From: Curvibacter sp. PD_MW3
GTDB lineage: Bacteria; Pseudomonadota; Gammaproteobacteria; Burkholderiales; Burkholderiaceae_C
Length of the DNA: 64,000 bases
Assembly: GCA_002633085.1 (NCBI GenBank)
Contig: NSIV01000011.1
Location: 1-64,000, forward strand
Reading direction: 5' to 3'
The notes under the pieces are model-generated. The model was not told where the DNA came from, searched no databases, and saw only the letters and a list, made by a program, of their open reading frames with translations. Each line of letters starts with the position of its first letter. Position 1 is the first letter of the stretch. Positions 36,293 through 45,053 of this stretch are shown here, in pieces. The position numbers and the translations under genes were made by a program.

Positions 36293-36307
36293 CTATGACT
36301 GTCATAG
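36293..36307. promoter_or_regulatory. Palindrome in the dsbD-cfa divergent spacer
   Basis: CTATGAC-T-GTCATAG has perfect 7-bp arms. It lies 106 nt before cfa and 146 nt before dsbD in a 265-nt divergent spacer, so it could regulate either gene. Confidence 0.45.
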
Positions 36308-36412
36308 ACACTATCAAAGCCACGAGCCGGCCAAGGCTCGAATAATGTTTTCGTTTCCGAAAGCGGGCCATGCAAGAGCCTGCCTCTGATGTTGACGTAA
36401 CGGAGGATCATT

Positions 36413-37642
36413 ATGGTGCCAAGCATGGAAGCGGTTCTGAGCCCTTGGGTGGCGCAGCTCAAGGCCAAGACCAATCTGCCGGTCCTGATTCAGTGGGGCG
36501 ACAACCCGGCACCCGGTTCCGGCCTGAGGCTGGGGGACTTTTCCCACCCGAAGGTGGTGATCCAGGTGCGCAAGGCCAGTGCCATCCCGCTGCTGCTGTC
36601 GCCCAGCCTGGACAGTCTGGGCGAGGCCTATGTGGAAGGCCAGATCGACGTCACCGGCAGTGTGGACGACATCCTCGACATCGCGCACCGGTTGGCCGAA
36701 GCCGGCAGCAAAACCGAAGGCCGGCTCTCGCGCATGGTGCGCCGTTTCACGCACACCAAGAACACCGACCGCGAGGACATCCAGTACCACTACGACGTTT
36801 CCAACGAGTTCTACCAGGTCTGGCTCGACCCGGCCATGGTGTACTCCTGCGCCTACTTCGAGAACGGCGACGAGACGCTGAGCGAGGCGCAGACTAAGAA
36901 GATCGACCACATCCTGACCAAGGTGCAGCTGCAGCCGGGCCAGCGCCTGCTCGACATCGGCTGCGGCTGGGGCGCGCTGGTCATGCGTGCGGCCAGCCAG
37001 TTCGGCGCGCGCTGCCTCGGCGTCACGCTGTCGCAGCGGCAGTTCGAGCTGGCCACCGAGCGCGTGCGTCAGGCTGGTTTGGCCGACCGCATCGAGATCC
37101 GCTTGCAGGACTACCGCGACGTGCAGGGTCAGTTCGATCGCATCACCAGCGTTGGCATGTTCGAGCACGTTGGCATTCAGCACCTGCCGGCCTATTTCAG
37201 CCGCATCAACGAGATGCTGACCGACGACGGCTGGGTGCTCAACCACGGCATCACATCCACCGACGCCAACGACGGCGAGACCAGTCACGGCGGCGGCCGC
37301 TTCATTGACCGCTACGTCTTCCCGCACGGCGAGCTGCCGCACATCAGCACCGTGCTCAAGACCCTGCAGGAGGGCGGACTGGAAGCGCTCGACATCGAGA
37401 GCCTGCGCCGCCACTACGCGCGCACCACCGGCTTGTGGAGCCAGGCCTTCGAGGCTCACGGCGAGAAGCTGCGCAACATGGTGGACGAAAAACGCTGGCG
37501 CATCTGGCGCGTTTACCTGGCCGGTTGCCAGTGGGCCTTCGAGCACGACGAGGTGTCGCTGTACCAGGTGCTGTGCCGCAAGGCCGGCCGGCCGGCACGC
37601 GGTCTGCCTTGGTCGCGCCGCTGGATGTACAGCGGGCGCTAA
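36413..37642 (+). CDS. cfa: Cyclopropane-fatty-acyl-phospholipid synthase
   Basis: The 409-aa SAM-dependent enzyme adds a methylene bridge to unsaturated acyl chains of membrane phospholipids. The N-terminal lipid-binding domain covers about 1-115. IQYHYDVSNEFYQVWLDPAM and VYSCAYFENGDETLSEAQ follow, then the SAM site LLDIGCGWGALVMRAA. GMFEHVG and YVFPHGELPH are also conserved; the Cys of YSCAYF and the Glu of FEHVG match the active site. GGAGGA lies 5-6 bases before the ATG. The protein is full length. The gene is divergent from dsbD. Confidence 0.93.
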   Translation: MVPSMEAVLSPWVAQLKAKTNLPVLIQWGDNPAPGSGLRLGDFSHPKVVIQVRKASAIPLLLSPSLDSLGEAYVEGQIDVTGSVDDILDIAHRLAEAGSKTEGRLSRMVRRFTHTKNTDREDIQYHYDVSNEFYQVWLDPAMVYSCAYFENGDETLSEAQTKKIDHILTKVQLQPGQRLLDIGCGWGALVMRAASQFGARCLGVTLSQRQFELATERVRQAGLADRIEIRLQDYRDVQGQFDRITSVGMFEHVGIQHLPAYFSRINEMLTDDGWVLNHGITSTDANDGETSHGGGRFIDRYVFPHGELPHISTVLKTLQEGGLEALDIESLRRHYARTTGLWSQAFEAHGEKLRNMVDEKRWRIWRVYLAGCQWAFEHDEVSLYQVLCRKAGRPARGLPWSRRWMYSGR

Positions 37643-37680
37643 AGCCAGCGTTGAGGTCGGCGCACTCCGATAATGGCGGC

Positions 37681-39276
37681 ATGCCCGAACAGCCTGCCGC
37701 CATTGTCCTCGCGACGCTCAACGCCAAGTACATCCATGCATCGCTCGGCCTGCGTTACCTGCTGGCCAATATGGCGCGTCATGGTGGTGACGATTTGCGC
37801 GCACGCAGCGTGTTGCGCGAGTTCACCATTGCACGTGATCCGCAGCAGATCGTGGATGAGTTGCTGGCCCTGAACCCGGCCATCGTCGGCTTCGGTATCT
37901 ACATCTGGAACGTGACGCAGACCACCGAGGTGCTGCGTCGGCTCAAGGCGGCACGCCCTGATATCAAGGTGGTGCTGGGTGGTCCCGAGGTCAGCCATGA
38001 AGTGGAGGAACAGGCCATTGTGCGGCTGGCCGACCACGTCATCACCGGCTGGGGCGACGTGAGCTTTCCCAAATTGTGTCGTGCGTTGTTGCATGGTCCG
38101 GTGCCGCTGATGAAGGTCATCGCGGGCGTTCAGCCCCCGCTGGACGAGATTGTCTTGCCCTACGCCGAGTACAGCGACGATGATCTGGCGCACCGCCTGC
38201 TGTATGTGGAAGCGTCGCGCGGCTGCCCCTTCAAGTGCGAGTTTTGTTTGAGTTCGCTCGACAAGACCGCCTGGGCCTTCGACCTCGACGTGTTTCTGGC
38301 CGAACTTGATGACCTGTACCGGCGCGGTGCGCGTCACTTCAAGTTTGTCGACCGCACCTTCAACCTCAAGGTCGAGGCCTCAGTGCGCATCCTGCAGTTT
38401 TTCCTGGATCGAATGAGTGAGGACCTGTTCGTGCACTTCGAGGTGGTGCCGGACCAGCTGCCCGATCGCCTGAAAGCCATGATCGTTCGCTTCCCCGACG
38501 GTGTGCTGCAGTTCGAGGTCGGCATCCAGAGCTTCAATGTTGACGTGCAGCAGCGCATCTCGCGCCGGCAGGACAACGACAAAACCGAAGCCAACCTGCG
38601 CTGGCTGGTGGGCGAGAGCCCGGCGCACCTGCATGCCGACCTGATTTTTGGTCTGCCCGGCGAAACGCTGGCCAGTTTTGCCGACGGCTTTGACCGCCTG
38701 TATGGCCTGGGGCCGCACGAGATCCAGCTCGGCATCTTGAAGCGCCTGCGCGGCACACCGATTGCGCGCCATACCGCCGACTACGGCATGGTCTACGACC
38801 CCGCGCCGCCCTACACCGTGCGCCAGACCGGCGCGGTGGATGCCGCCACGCTGCAGCGTTTCACCCGCTTGGCGCGTTACTGGGATCTGGTCGCCAATTC
38901 GGGGCGGTTCCGGCAAAGCTTGCCGCTGTTGCTGCAGGGGCCCTCGGCGTTCGCGGCCTTTCTGGCCTTTGCGGACTGGCTGTGGCAGCGCACCGGCGAA
39001 ACCAGCCACCTCACGCCCGAGCAACTGGTGGATGCTCTGTTCGATTACCTGGTGACGGAGCGGCAACTCGATGTGCACACTGTGCGCCAAACGCTGCTGG
39101 CCGATTACCTGGCCAGCGGCGCACGTGCCCGGCCGCACAGCCTGCGGGAGGTGCTGCCGGCGCAGGGCGTGCCGGTGGCGCGAGCCGTGCGCGTGCGGGC
39201 CGAACGGCAGGCGCGCCACAGCGAGACCCCGGATGGTGCCGGCGCGGCAACGCTGGCGGCAGAGGCTCTAAGATAA
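37681..39276 (+). CDS. B12-binding radical SAM protein (DUF4080 type)
   Basis: The 531-aa protein has an N-terminal cobalamin-binding Rossmann domain (1-150) with LNAKYIHASLGLRYLLAN and VVLGGPEVSHE. A radical SAM domain follows with the cluster motif Cys182-x3-Cys186-x2-Cys189 (GCPFKCEFC), and the C-terminal region resembles DUF4080. Such enzymes use cobalamin and a SAM radical for methylation or rearrangement; no substrate is known for this subgroup. ATG at 37681 begins the domain directly. It is 38 nt after cfa and 4 nt before the creatininase-family gene. Confidence 0.88.
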   Translation: MPEQPAAIVLATLNAKYIHASLGLRYLLANMARHGGDDLRARSVLREFTIARDPQQIVDELLALNPAIVGFGIYIWNVTQTTEVLRRLKAARPDIKVVLGGPEVSHEVEEQAIVRLADHVITGWGDVSFPKLCRALLHGPVPLMKVIAGVQPPLDEIVLPYAEYSDDDLAHRLLYVEASRGCPFKCEFCLSSLDKTAWAFDLDVFLAELDDLYRRGARHFKFVDRTFNLKVEASVRILQFFLDRMSEDLFVHFEVVPDQLPDRLKAMIVRFPDGVLQFEVGIQSFNVDVQQRISRRQDNDKTEANLRWLVGESPAHLHADLIFGLPGETLASFADGFDRLYGLGPHEIQLGILKRLRGTPIARHTADYGMVYDPAPPYTVRQTGAVDAATLQRFTRLARYWDLVANSGRFRQSLPLLLQGPSAFAAFLAFADWLWQRTGETSHLTPEQLVDALFDYLVTERQLDVHTVRQTLLADYLASGARARPHSLREVLPAQGVPVARAVRVRAERQARHSETPDGAGAATLAAEALR

Positions 39277-39280
39277 GCAC

Positions 39281-40090
39281 ATGAGCATCCCCTCCCGTTT
39301 CTGGATCGACCTGAGCACGCGCGACTTTGCGCAACTCGACACGGCCCGCACCATTGCCGTGCTGCCGGTGGCGGCCACTGAGCAACACGGCCCGCATCTG
39401 CCGGTGAGCGTGGACACCGATCTGGTGGACGGCGTGGTGGCCGCAACGCTGCCGCACCTGCCGGCCGAGTTGCCGGTGTTGTTCCTGCCGACGCAGGCCG
39501 TGGGCCTGAGCCCGGAGCACCAGCGTTTTCCCGGCACGCTCACGCTGTCGTCGCACACGGTCATCAGTTTGTGGACCGAGATTGGCGAGTCGGTGGCGCG
39601 TGCCGGCATCAAGAAGCTGGTGCTGCTCAATTCGCATGGCGGCCAAGTCAGCGTGATGGACATCGTGGCGCGCGATCTGCGCGCCCGGCTCGAGATGCTG
39701 GTCTATAGCGTGAGCTGGTTCAACCTGCCGCTGGGGCCGGAGGTGGAGCAGCAGTTCACGGCCGAAGAACACCGCTTTGGCATTCACGCCGGCCAGATCG
39801 AGACCGCCATGATGCTGGCGCTCAAGCCCGAGCGGGTGGCCATGGCGCAGGCACAGAACTTCGCTTCCGCCTCGCAACAGCGGGCGCAGAATTTCCCTCT
39901 CCTCGGCAACGGCAAGAGTGCCAAACTGGGTTGGCAGATGCAGGACTACAACCGGGCCGGCGCTGTCGGCCATGCCGCTGCGGCCACCGCCGCACAGGGG
40001 CAGTCCGTGCTGCAGGCCAGTGGCCGGGCGCTGGCGCAATTGCTGGGCGAAATCGATCGCCTGCCACCCGATACCCTGGTTAATACCTAG
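39281..40090 (+). CDS. Creatininase family protein
   Basis: The 269-aa protein keeps the metal-binding residues of the creatininase amidohydrolase fold: Glu and His in ATEQHGPHLP, Asp in SVDTDLVDG, His in LNSHGGQ and Glu in GIHAGQIETAMML. Family members include creatinine amidohydrolase and enzymes acting on formamide-type intermediates of cofactor synthesis, so the exact substrate is open. It starts 4 nt after the radical SAM gene and is probably co-transcribed with it. Confidence 0.88.
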   Translation: MSIPSRFWIDLSTRDFAQLDTARTIAVLPVAATEQHGPHLPVSVDTDLVDGVVAATLPHLPAELPVLFLPTQAVGLSPEHQRFPGTLTLSSHTVISLWTEIGESVARAGIKKLVLLNSHGGQVSVMDIVARDLRARLEMLVYSVSWFNLPLGPEVEQQFTAEEHRFGIHAGQIETAMMLALKPERVAMAQAQNFASASQQRAQNFPLLGNGKSAKLGWQMQDYNRAGAVGHAAAATAAQGQSVLQASGRALAQLLGEIDRLPPDTLVNT

Positions 40091-40161
40091 TCGAAATCCC
40101 GGTTTGACAGCCTGGGTGTGCAGGGCTACCGTGAGCACGTCTCCCGCTTCAGGAGTTGCTC

Positions 40162-40545
40162 ATGAACACGACCACCGAACGTCGCCAATTCTGGCGCTCC
40201 GGCTTCGATGCACCGGCGCTGGTATCCGTTGCCGGCCGCAACCATGCGGCGCGCTTGATCGATGTTTCGCTCAAAGGCGCGCTGATCGAGCATGACGACA
40301 CCTGGTCTGCCATGACAGGCCAACCCTGTCACCTGCGCCTTGAGCTGGCGCCCGGGGCGGTGATTGTGATGGATGCCACGGTGGCCCATGTGGATGGCCG
40401 CCATATCGGCCTGCACTGCGACCGCATCGACCTCGACAGCATCACTCACCTGCGCCAGCTGGTCGAGTTCAATGCCGGCAATCACAACGTGCTGGAACGT
40501 GACCTGGCCAAACTGATGGCCCAGGACGCCAGCCAACGTCATTGA
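40162..40545 (+). CDS. PilZ domain-containing protein
   Basis: This 127-aa protein has an N-terminal Arg cluster (ERRQFWRSGFD) and IDVSLKGALIE about 30 residues later, which fit the RxxxR and D/NxSxxG c-di-GMP binding motifs of PilZ. It is a single-domain protein and so probably a c-di-GMP receptor acting through a partner. AGGAG lies 6 nt before the ATG at 40162; an in-frame TTG two codons earlier is less likely. Confidence 0.82.
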   Translation: MNTTTERRQFWRSGFDAPALVSVAGRNHAARLIDVSLKGALIEHDDTWSAMTGQPCHLRLELAPGAVIVMDATVAHVDGRHIGLHCDRIDLDSITHLRQLVEFNAGNHNVLERDLAKLMAQDASQRH

Positions 40546-40593
40546 GGGGCTGAGTGGCTACCCGGCGGTCGGTTCGGGCGGCCTGGACGCTGC

Positions 40594-41010
40594 TTACTTC
40601 AGGATCAGTTCCACCGGCACGTTGCCGCGCAGCGCATTGGAGTAGGGGCAGACCTGGTGGGTGGCTTCCATCAGGGCCTGCGCTTCTTCGCGCGGCAGGT
40701 CGGGAATGGTGACCTCCAGCGTGACGGCCAGGCCAAAACCGCCCTTGTCATTCGGGCCGATGCCGACGGTGGCATCCACCTGGGTGCCTTGCAGCTTGAT
40801 CTTGCGCTGGCCGGCGACAAACGCCAGGGCCGAGTCGAAGCAGGCGGCATAACCCGCGGCAAACATCTGCTCCGGGTTGGTGAGCGCGCCGCCAGGGCCG
40901 CCCATTTCCTTCGGAATGGCCAGGCGCAGATCGAGCATGCCGTCTTGCGAGACGACATGGCCATTGCGGCCGCCGGTAGCGCTGGCACGGGTTTGGTACA
41001 GGGTTTTCAT
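40594..41010 (-). CDS. ohr: Organic hydroperoxide resistance protein Ohr
   Basis: The 138-aa thiol peroxidase of the OsmC/Ohr fold has peroxidatic Cys57 (AAGYAACFDSAL) and resolving Cys121 (HQVCPYSNA). MKTLYQTRASATGGRNGHV is the typical Ohr N-terminus. It reduces organic and fatty-acid hydroperoxides using lipoylated proteins. It lies 79 nt downstream of ohrR on the same strand, the common arrangement. Confidence 0.96.
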   Translation of the reverse strand: MKTLYQTRASATGGRNGHVVSQDGMLDLRLAIPKEMGGPGGALTNPEQMFAAGYAACFDSALAFVAGQRKIKLQGTQVDATVGIGPNDKGGFGLAVTLEVTIPDLPREEAQALMEATHQVCPYSNALRGNVPVELILK

Positions 41011-41031
41011 AAATAACTCCTTAAAGATTAA

Positions 41032-41043
41032 ATCGTGTGCGAT
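41032..41043 (-). promoter_or_regulatory. Candidate OhrR operator
   Basis: ATCG-TGTG-CGAT is a short inverted repeat 22 nt before the ohr ATG in the ohrR-ohr spacer, inside the AT-rich stretch TTAAATCGTGTGCGATGT. It is the only symmetrical element there, so it is a plausible OhrR site. Confidence 0.4.
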
Positions 41044-41089
41044 GTATTGTCGGAGATTTGTGGAAACCCTGCTGTTGGCAGGGGATTTG

Positions 41090-41536
41090 TCAGCCTGCAG
41101 CGGCTTGCAGATGAGACAGCAGGCTGTCGAGCTGCTTCTTGAGTTTCAGCGCGTCCTGGCTGGAATAGCCCATGCGCTCGAGCAACTGGGTCGGGATGCA
41201 GGCGCACTTCTGCTGGAGGGAACGCCCGGCCGGGGTGAGGCTGATATTGACCACGCGTTCGTCCTCGCTGGAGCGCACGCGCTGCACCAGTCCCGTCTGC
41301 TCCAGGCGCTTGAGCAACGGCGTCAGCGTGTTGCTCGCAAGCTGGGCCCGCTCGCCGATGTGGGAGACAGCGCAGGGTGCGTCCTCCCACAGGATCATCA
41401 GCACGATGTACTGCGGGTAGGTCAGCCCGAGCGGCTCCAGCAGGGGCTGGTAGAGCCGGGTCAGCAGCCGCGAGGCCGCGTAGAGCGGAAAGCAGAGCTG
41501 TTGATCGAGCAGCAGGTCGTTGGAGGAGGGGGGCAT
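41090..41536 (-). CDS. ohrR: MarR-family organic peroxide sensor OhrR
   Basis: The 148-aa winged-helix repressor has the sensing cysteine at the OhrR position, Cys15 in LLLDQQLCFPLYAASR. The MarR domain includes GLTYPQYIVLMILWEDAP and the recognition-helix region LASNTLTPLLKRLEQTGLV, then the wing RSSEDERVVNISLT. Oxidation of Cys15 by organic peroxides should release it from the ohr promoter. It is divergent from the PAS kinase gene 97 nt away. Confidence 0.93.
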   Translation of the reverse strand: MPPSSNDLLLDQQLCFPLYAASRLLTRLYQPLLEPLGLTYPQYIVLMILWEDAPCAVSHIGERAQLASNTLTPLLKRLEQTGLVQRVRSSEDERVVNISLTPAGRSLQQKCACIPTQLLERMGYSSQDALKLKKQLDSLLSHLQAAAG

Positions 41537-41632
41537 GGACGGATGGGTGAAAGCTGCGATTCTGCCGCTATTGTTTCAGGATTGGCGACCGCTGGAACAA
41601 GCGGCTGGCATAAACATTGCAGCAGATGGGGC

Positions 41633-42853
41633 ATGCGTGCCACTCCGTTCGAAGTCCGGAACCCTTTGCCCGCCAGCGACGATCCGCTGTGGCAGCATCA
41701 GCTCGAGCTGCTGCTGGAGTCCACCGGCGAGGGTGTCTTCGGCATCGACCTGGACGGCCACTGCACCTTCATCAACCGGGCCGGCGCCCGCATGCTGGGC
41801 TGGGCGGCTGACGAGGTGCTGGGTCGGAACATGCACGAGCTCACCCACCACTCGCACGCCGACGGCAGCATCTACCCGGCGCAGGACTGCCCGATCTTCA
41901 ACGCCTTCCGCCAGGGTCTGCCCTGTCGCATCGATGCCGAGGTGTTCTGGCGCCGCGACCAGCAGCCTTTTCCGGTTGAGTACTCCAGCTACCCGTTGTT
42001 GGATGGGCCGCAAGTGCGCGGTGCGGTGGTCACCTTTGTTGACATCACCGAACGCCGGCGCGCCGCCGAGGCGCTGCAGCAGGCCAACGCCGAGCTGGCA
42101 CGCGCCAATGACGAACTGGAGACCCGTGTGGCGGCGCGTACGCGCGAGTTGTCGGTGGCGCTTGGCCAGCTGCGTGAACTGGCCGCTTATTCGGAAAAAG
42201 TGCGCGAGGACGAGCGCACCCGCATCGCGCGCGAGGTGCACGACGAACTCGGCAGCCTGCTGGTGGCGCTGAAGATGGACGTCAACTGGATGGACAAGCG
42301 CCTGGGCGAGCAGCAACAGCGCACGGCGCACGAGGCCGAAGCCATGCGCACGCGGCTGCGTTGCAAGTGCCAGAACATGAGCCGCCTGATTGAGACCGCG
42401 GTCGACAACGTCGGGCGCATCATCACCGACCTGCGTCCCAGCATCCTCGACCATCAGGGGCTGTGGGCGGCGCTCGAATGGCAGGCACAGGAATTCGCCC
42501 AGTCGGCCGAGCTGGCGCTGAACTGGAGCATGCAGGGCAGCGAGGGCGTTCAACTGCCCGAAGCAATGGCGATGGCGGTGTTTCGCATCTTCCAGGAAAT
42601 GCTCAGCAACGTCGGCCGCCATGCGCGTGCCAGTGCGCTGGACGTGCGCATCCGCATCGAAAGTGCCGTGTTGACGATCACGGTGCAGGACAACGGCTGC
42701 GGCGCGGCGGCGCAGGCTTTCGAGGCGCCCACCGCCTACGGCGTGCTGGGCATGCGCGAACGGGCGCGCCACTTTGGCGGTCAACTCGAGATTTCAAGCC
42801 AAATTGGCCGTGGGACCTTGTTCTGCCTGCTCGTGCCGCTACGGAATGCATAG
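41633..42853 (+). CDS. Soluble PAS-domain histidine kinase (NarL/DegS type)
   Basis: The 406-aa kinase has no membrane helix. A PAS domain occupies about residues 17-140 (LLLESTGEGVFGIDLDGHCT). A coiled-coil then leads to the HisKA_3 box DERTRIAREVHDELGSLLVA with His203, followed by a CKC pair (RLRCKCQNMSRLIE). The ATPase domain contains FRIFQEMLSNVGRHA and TAYGVLGMRERA. It should phosphorylate the regulator encoded immediately downstream (start one base after its stop). The ATG at 41633 lies just upstream of the PAS domain, but other starts are possible. The location before a cyanase operon suggests a link to nitrogen supply. Confidence 0.85.
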   Translation: MRATPFEVRNPLPASDDPLWQHQLELLLESTGEGVFGIDLDGHCTFINRAGARMLGWAADEVLGRNMHELTHHSHADGSIYPAQDCPIFNAFRQGLPCRIDAEVFWRRDQQPFPVEYSSYPLLDGPQVRGAVVTFVDITERRRAAEALQQANAELARANDELETRVAARTRELSVALGQLRELAAYSEKVREDERTRIAREVHDELGSLLVALKMDVNWMDKRLGEQQQRTAHEAEAMRTRLRCKCQNMSRLIETAVDNVGRIITDLRPSILDHQGLWAALEWQAQEFAQSAELALNWSMQGSEGVQLPEAMAMAVFRIFQEMLSNVGRHARASALDVRIRIESAVLTITVQDNGCGAAAQAFEAPTAYGVLGMRERARHFGGQLEISSQIGRGTLFCLLVPLRNA

Positions 42854-42854
42854 C

Positions 42855-43511
42855 ATGATCCGCGTACTCATCGGCGACGACCACCGCATCGTGCGCGAAG
42901 GACTCAAGCAGGTGTTGGCCGATGCACCAGATGTGTGCGTTGTGGCCGAGGCGCCCAGCGGCCCGGAGGTGCTGGACCAGGTGCAGATGCAAGGCGGTGC
43001 CGGCGGATTGAACCTGGTGCTGCTCGACATCGCCTTGCCCGGCCTGGATGGCCTGGAAGTGCTGCAGGCATTGCGGCGCGAGCACCCGGCGCTGCCGGTG
43101 CTGATGCTCAGCACCTACCCGGAAAGCCAGTACGCGGTGCGCTGCATCAAGCTCGGCGCCGGCGGTTACCTCAACAAAAGCGCCGACCCCGACGACATGC
43201 TGGCCGCTGTGCGCAAGGTGGCGGCCGGCGGCCGTTACGTGACGCCGGCCACAGCCGAGGCGCTGGCGGCGGCCATCGGGGCGGCTGCCACAGGTGCCGG
43301 CGGGCTGGAGGCGCTGTCGCACCGCGAGCACCAGGTGTTCCGGCTGCTCACCGCCGGGCAGAGCGTGAGCGAAATTGGTGCGCAGCTCAAGCTGGCGCCC
43401 AACACGGTCAGCACCTACCGCGCCCGCATCCTGGAAAAAACCGGCGCCAAGAACGATGTGGAGCTGGCACTGTTTGCTGAACGGCATGGCCGCCGGCCAT
43501 CGGCAAGTTGA
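42855..43511 (+). CDS. NarL/FixJ-family response regulator
   Basis: This 218-aa protein has a receiver domain (MIRVLIGDDHRIVREGL; Asp8, Asp9 and phospho-acceptor Asp58 in LNLVLLDIALPGLDG; Lys in YLNKSA) and a LuxR-type helix-turn-helix (LSHREHQVFRLLTAGQSVSE then IGAQLKLAPNTVSTYRARIL). It is paired with the preceding kinase. A palindrome directly after its stop and before the transporter operon is a likely target. The ATG at 42855 is used; an ATG three codons earlier overlaps the kinase stop. Confidence 0.92.
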   Translation: MIRVLIGDDHRIVREGLKQVLADAPDVCVVAEAPSGPEVLDQVQMQGGAGGLNLVLLDIALPGLDGLEVLQALRREHPALPVLMLSTYPESQYAVRCIKLGAGGYLNKSADPDDMLAAVRKVAAGGRYVTPATAEALAAAIGAAATGAGGLEALSHREHQVFRLLTAGQSVSEIGAQLKLAPNTVSTYRARILEKTGAKNDVELALFAERHGRRPSAS

Positions 43512-43525
43512 ATCTTGCGGGGTCG

Positions 43526-43543
43526 TGTAGGGCTGGCCCTACA
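43526..43543 (+). promoter_or_regulatory. Palindromic operator upstream of the cyanate operon
   Basis: TGTAGGGCTGGCCCTACA has perfect 8-bp arms around TG. It lies 14 nt after the response-regulator stop and 105 nt before the substrate-binding gene. Its size suits a dimer of a NarL-type regulator. No T-run follows, so a terminator is less likely. Confidence 0.6.
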
Positions 43544-43648
43544 TGGCGTCGTCGCAGCAGGCACGAACTGCGGTCTGGTGGGGCGGCTGGCCACAAACTG
43601 GCCCGACCTTTGCGTAAGACATGGCATCCCAACCCAGAAGGTGATGCC

Positions 43649-45052
43649 ATGACCCAGTACTTCGATCCCTATGACGCCGACCGCCCCCTGATGCTCAAGT
43701 GCAGCTGCGGCCGTGAGCACAGCGTGGCCGAGCACCAGCAGGAACTGGCGGCCGAGCAGGCCGTGACCGAACTCAAGCGCCGCAGCCTGACCTCCGAGTT
43801 CGAGGCCTACAGCAACGAATTCATCGAAGCCACCCTGGTCAAGGCGATCTTCCCGCAGGACGCAGTGCGCCGTCGCTTCCTGCGCGCGGTGGGGAAGGGC
43901 ACGGCCATGGCCGCCATTGCCAGCGTGCTGCCGGTGGCCAGCCTGCAGGCCATGGCGCAGGAGAAAGGTTCACTGGAGAAGAAGGACCTGAAGATCGGCT
44001 TCATCCCGATCACCTGCGCCACGCCGTTGATCATGGCGCACCCGCTGGGTTTCTACAAACAGCAGGGCTTGAATGTGGAGGTGACCAAGACTGCCGGCTG
44101 GGCGCTGATCCGCGACAAGATGATCAACAAGGAGTACGACGCCACGCACTTCCTGAGCCCCATGCCGCTGGCGATTTCCATGGGCCTGGGCTCCAACGCC
44201 ACGCCGATGAACGTGGCCACGATCCAGAACATCAACGGCCAGGCCATCACGCTGGCGCTCAAGCACAAGAACAACCGCGACCCGAAGAACTGGAAGGGAT
44301 TCAAGTTCGCCATTCCCTTCGAGTTCAGCATGCACAACTTCTTGCTGCGCTACTACCTTGCCGAAGCCGGCATCAACCCCGACACCGATGTGCAGATCCG
44401 CGTCGTGCCGCCGGCCGAGATGGTGGCCAACCTGCGCGCCGGCAACATCGACGGCTTCCTCGGCCCCGATCCGTTCAACCAGCGCGCGGTGTACGAGGAA
44501 GTTGGTTTCATCCACCTGCTGACCAAGGACTTGTGGAACGGCCACCCCTGCTGCGCCTTCGGCACCAGCACCGAGTTCATCCAGAAGAACCCCAACACCT
44601 TCGCCGCGCTCTACCGCGCCGTGCTGACCTCGGCCGCCATGGCGCGCGACCCGAAGAACCGCGAGCTGATCGCCAAGGTGATCGCGCCGGCGCAGTACCT
44701 CAACCAGCCCGAGGTGGTGCTCAACCAGGTGCTGACCGGCAAGTTCGCCGACGGCCTGGGCAACATCCAGAACGTGCCCGACCGTGCCGACTTCGATCCC
44801 ATGCCCTGGCAGAGCATGGCAGTGTGGATGCTCACGCAGATGCAGCGCTGGGGTTACATCAAGGGCGAGGTCAACTACAAGCAGATCGCCGAGAAGGTGT
44901 TCCTGCTGACCGACGCCAAGAAGCACATGAAGGCGCTGGAGCAGAAGGTGCCCGACGGCGCCTACCCGAAGTTCAAGATCATGGGCCGCGAGTTCGACGC
45001 CGCCAAGGCGGCCGAGTACGCCAAGAGCTTCCCGATCAGGAAGGTCGTGTGA
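43649..45052 (+). CDS. ABC transporter substrate-binding protein, NrtA/CmpA family (putative cyanate)
   Basis: The 467-aa protein belongs to the nitrate/bicarbonate/cyanate binding family: IGFIPITCATPLIMAHPLGF and later AGNIDGFLGPDPFNQRAVYE are characteristic. Unusually, about 73 residues precede a twin-arginine signal (RRRFLRAVG at 74-82, hydrophobic stretch to 103). This N-terminal part holds a CSCGREH motif (Cys18, Cys20, His24). Export by Tat is inferred. GAAGG lies about 11 nt before the ATG. Permease, ATPase and cyanase genes follow, so cyanate is the best-supported substrate; nitrate cannot be excluded. Confidence 0.85.
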   Translation: MTQYFDPYDADRPLMLKCSCGREHSVAEHQQELAAEQAVTELKRRSLTSEFEAYSNEFIEATLVKAIFPQDAVRRRFLRAVGKGTAMAAIASVLPVASLQAMAQEKGSLEKKDLKIGFIPITCATPLIMAHPLGFYKQQGLNVEVTKTAGWALIRDKMINKEYDATHFLSPMPLAISMGLGSNATPMNVATIQNINGQAITLALKHKNNRDPKNWKGFKFAIPFEFSMHNFLLRYYLAEAGINPDTDVQIRVVPPAEMVANLRAGNIDGFLGPDPFNQRAVYEEVGFIHLLTKDLWNGHPCCAFGTSTEFIQKNPNTFAALYRAVLTSAAMARDPKNRELIAKVIAPAQYLNQPEVVLNQVLTGKFADGLGNIQNVPDRADFDPMPWQSMAVWMLTQMQRWGYIKGEVNYKQIAEKVFLLTDAKKHMKALEQKVPDGAYPKFKIMGREFDAAKAAEYAKSFPIRKVV

Positions 45053-45053
45053 C

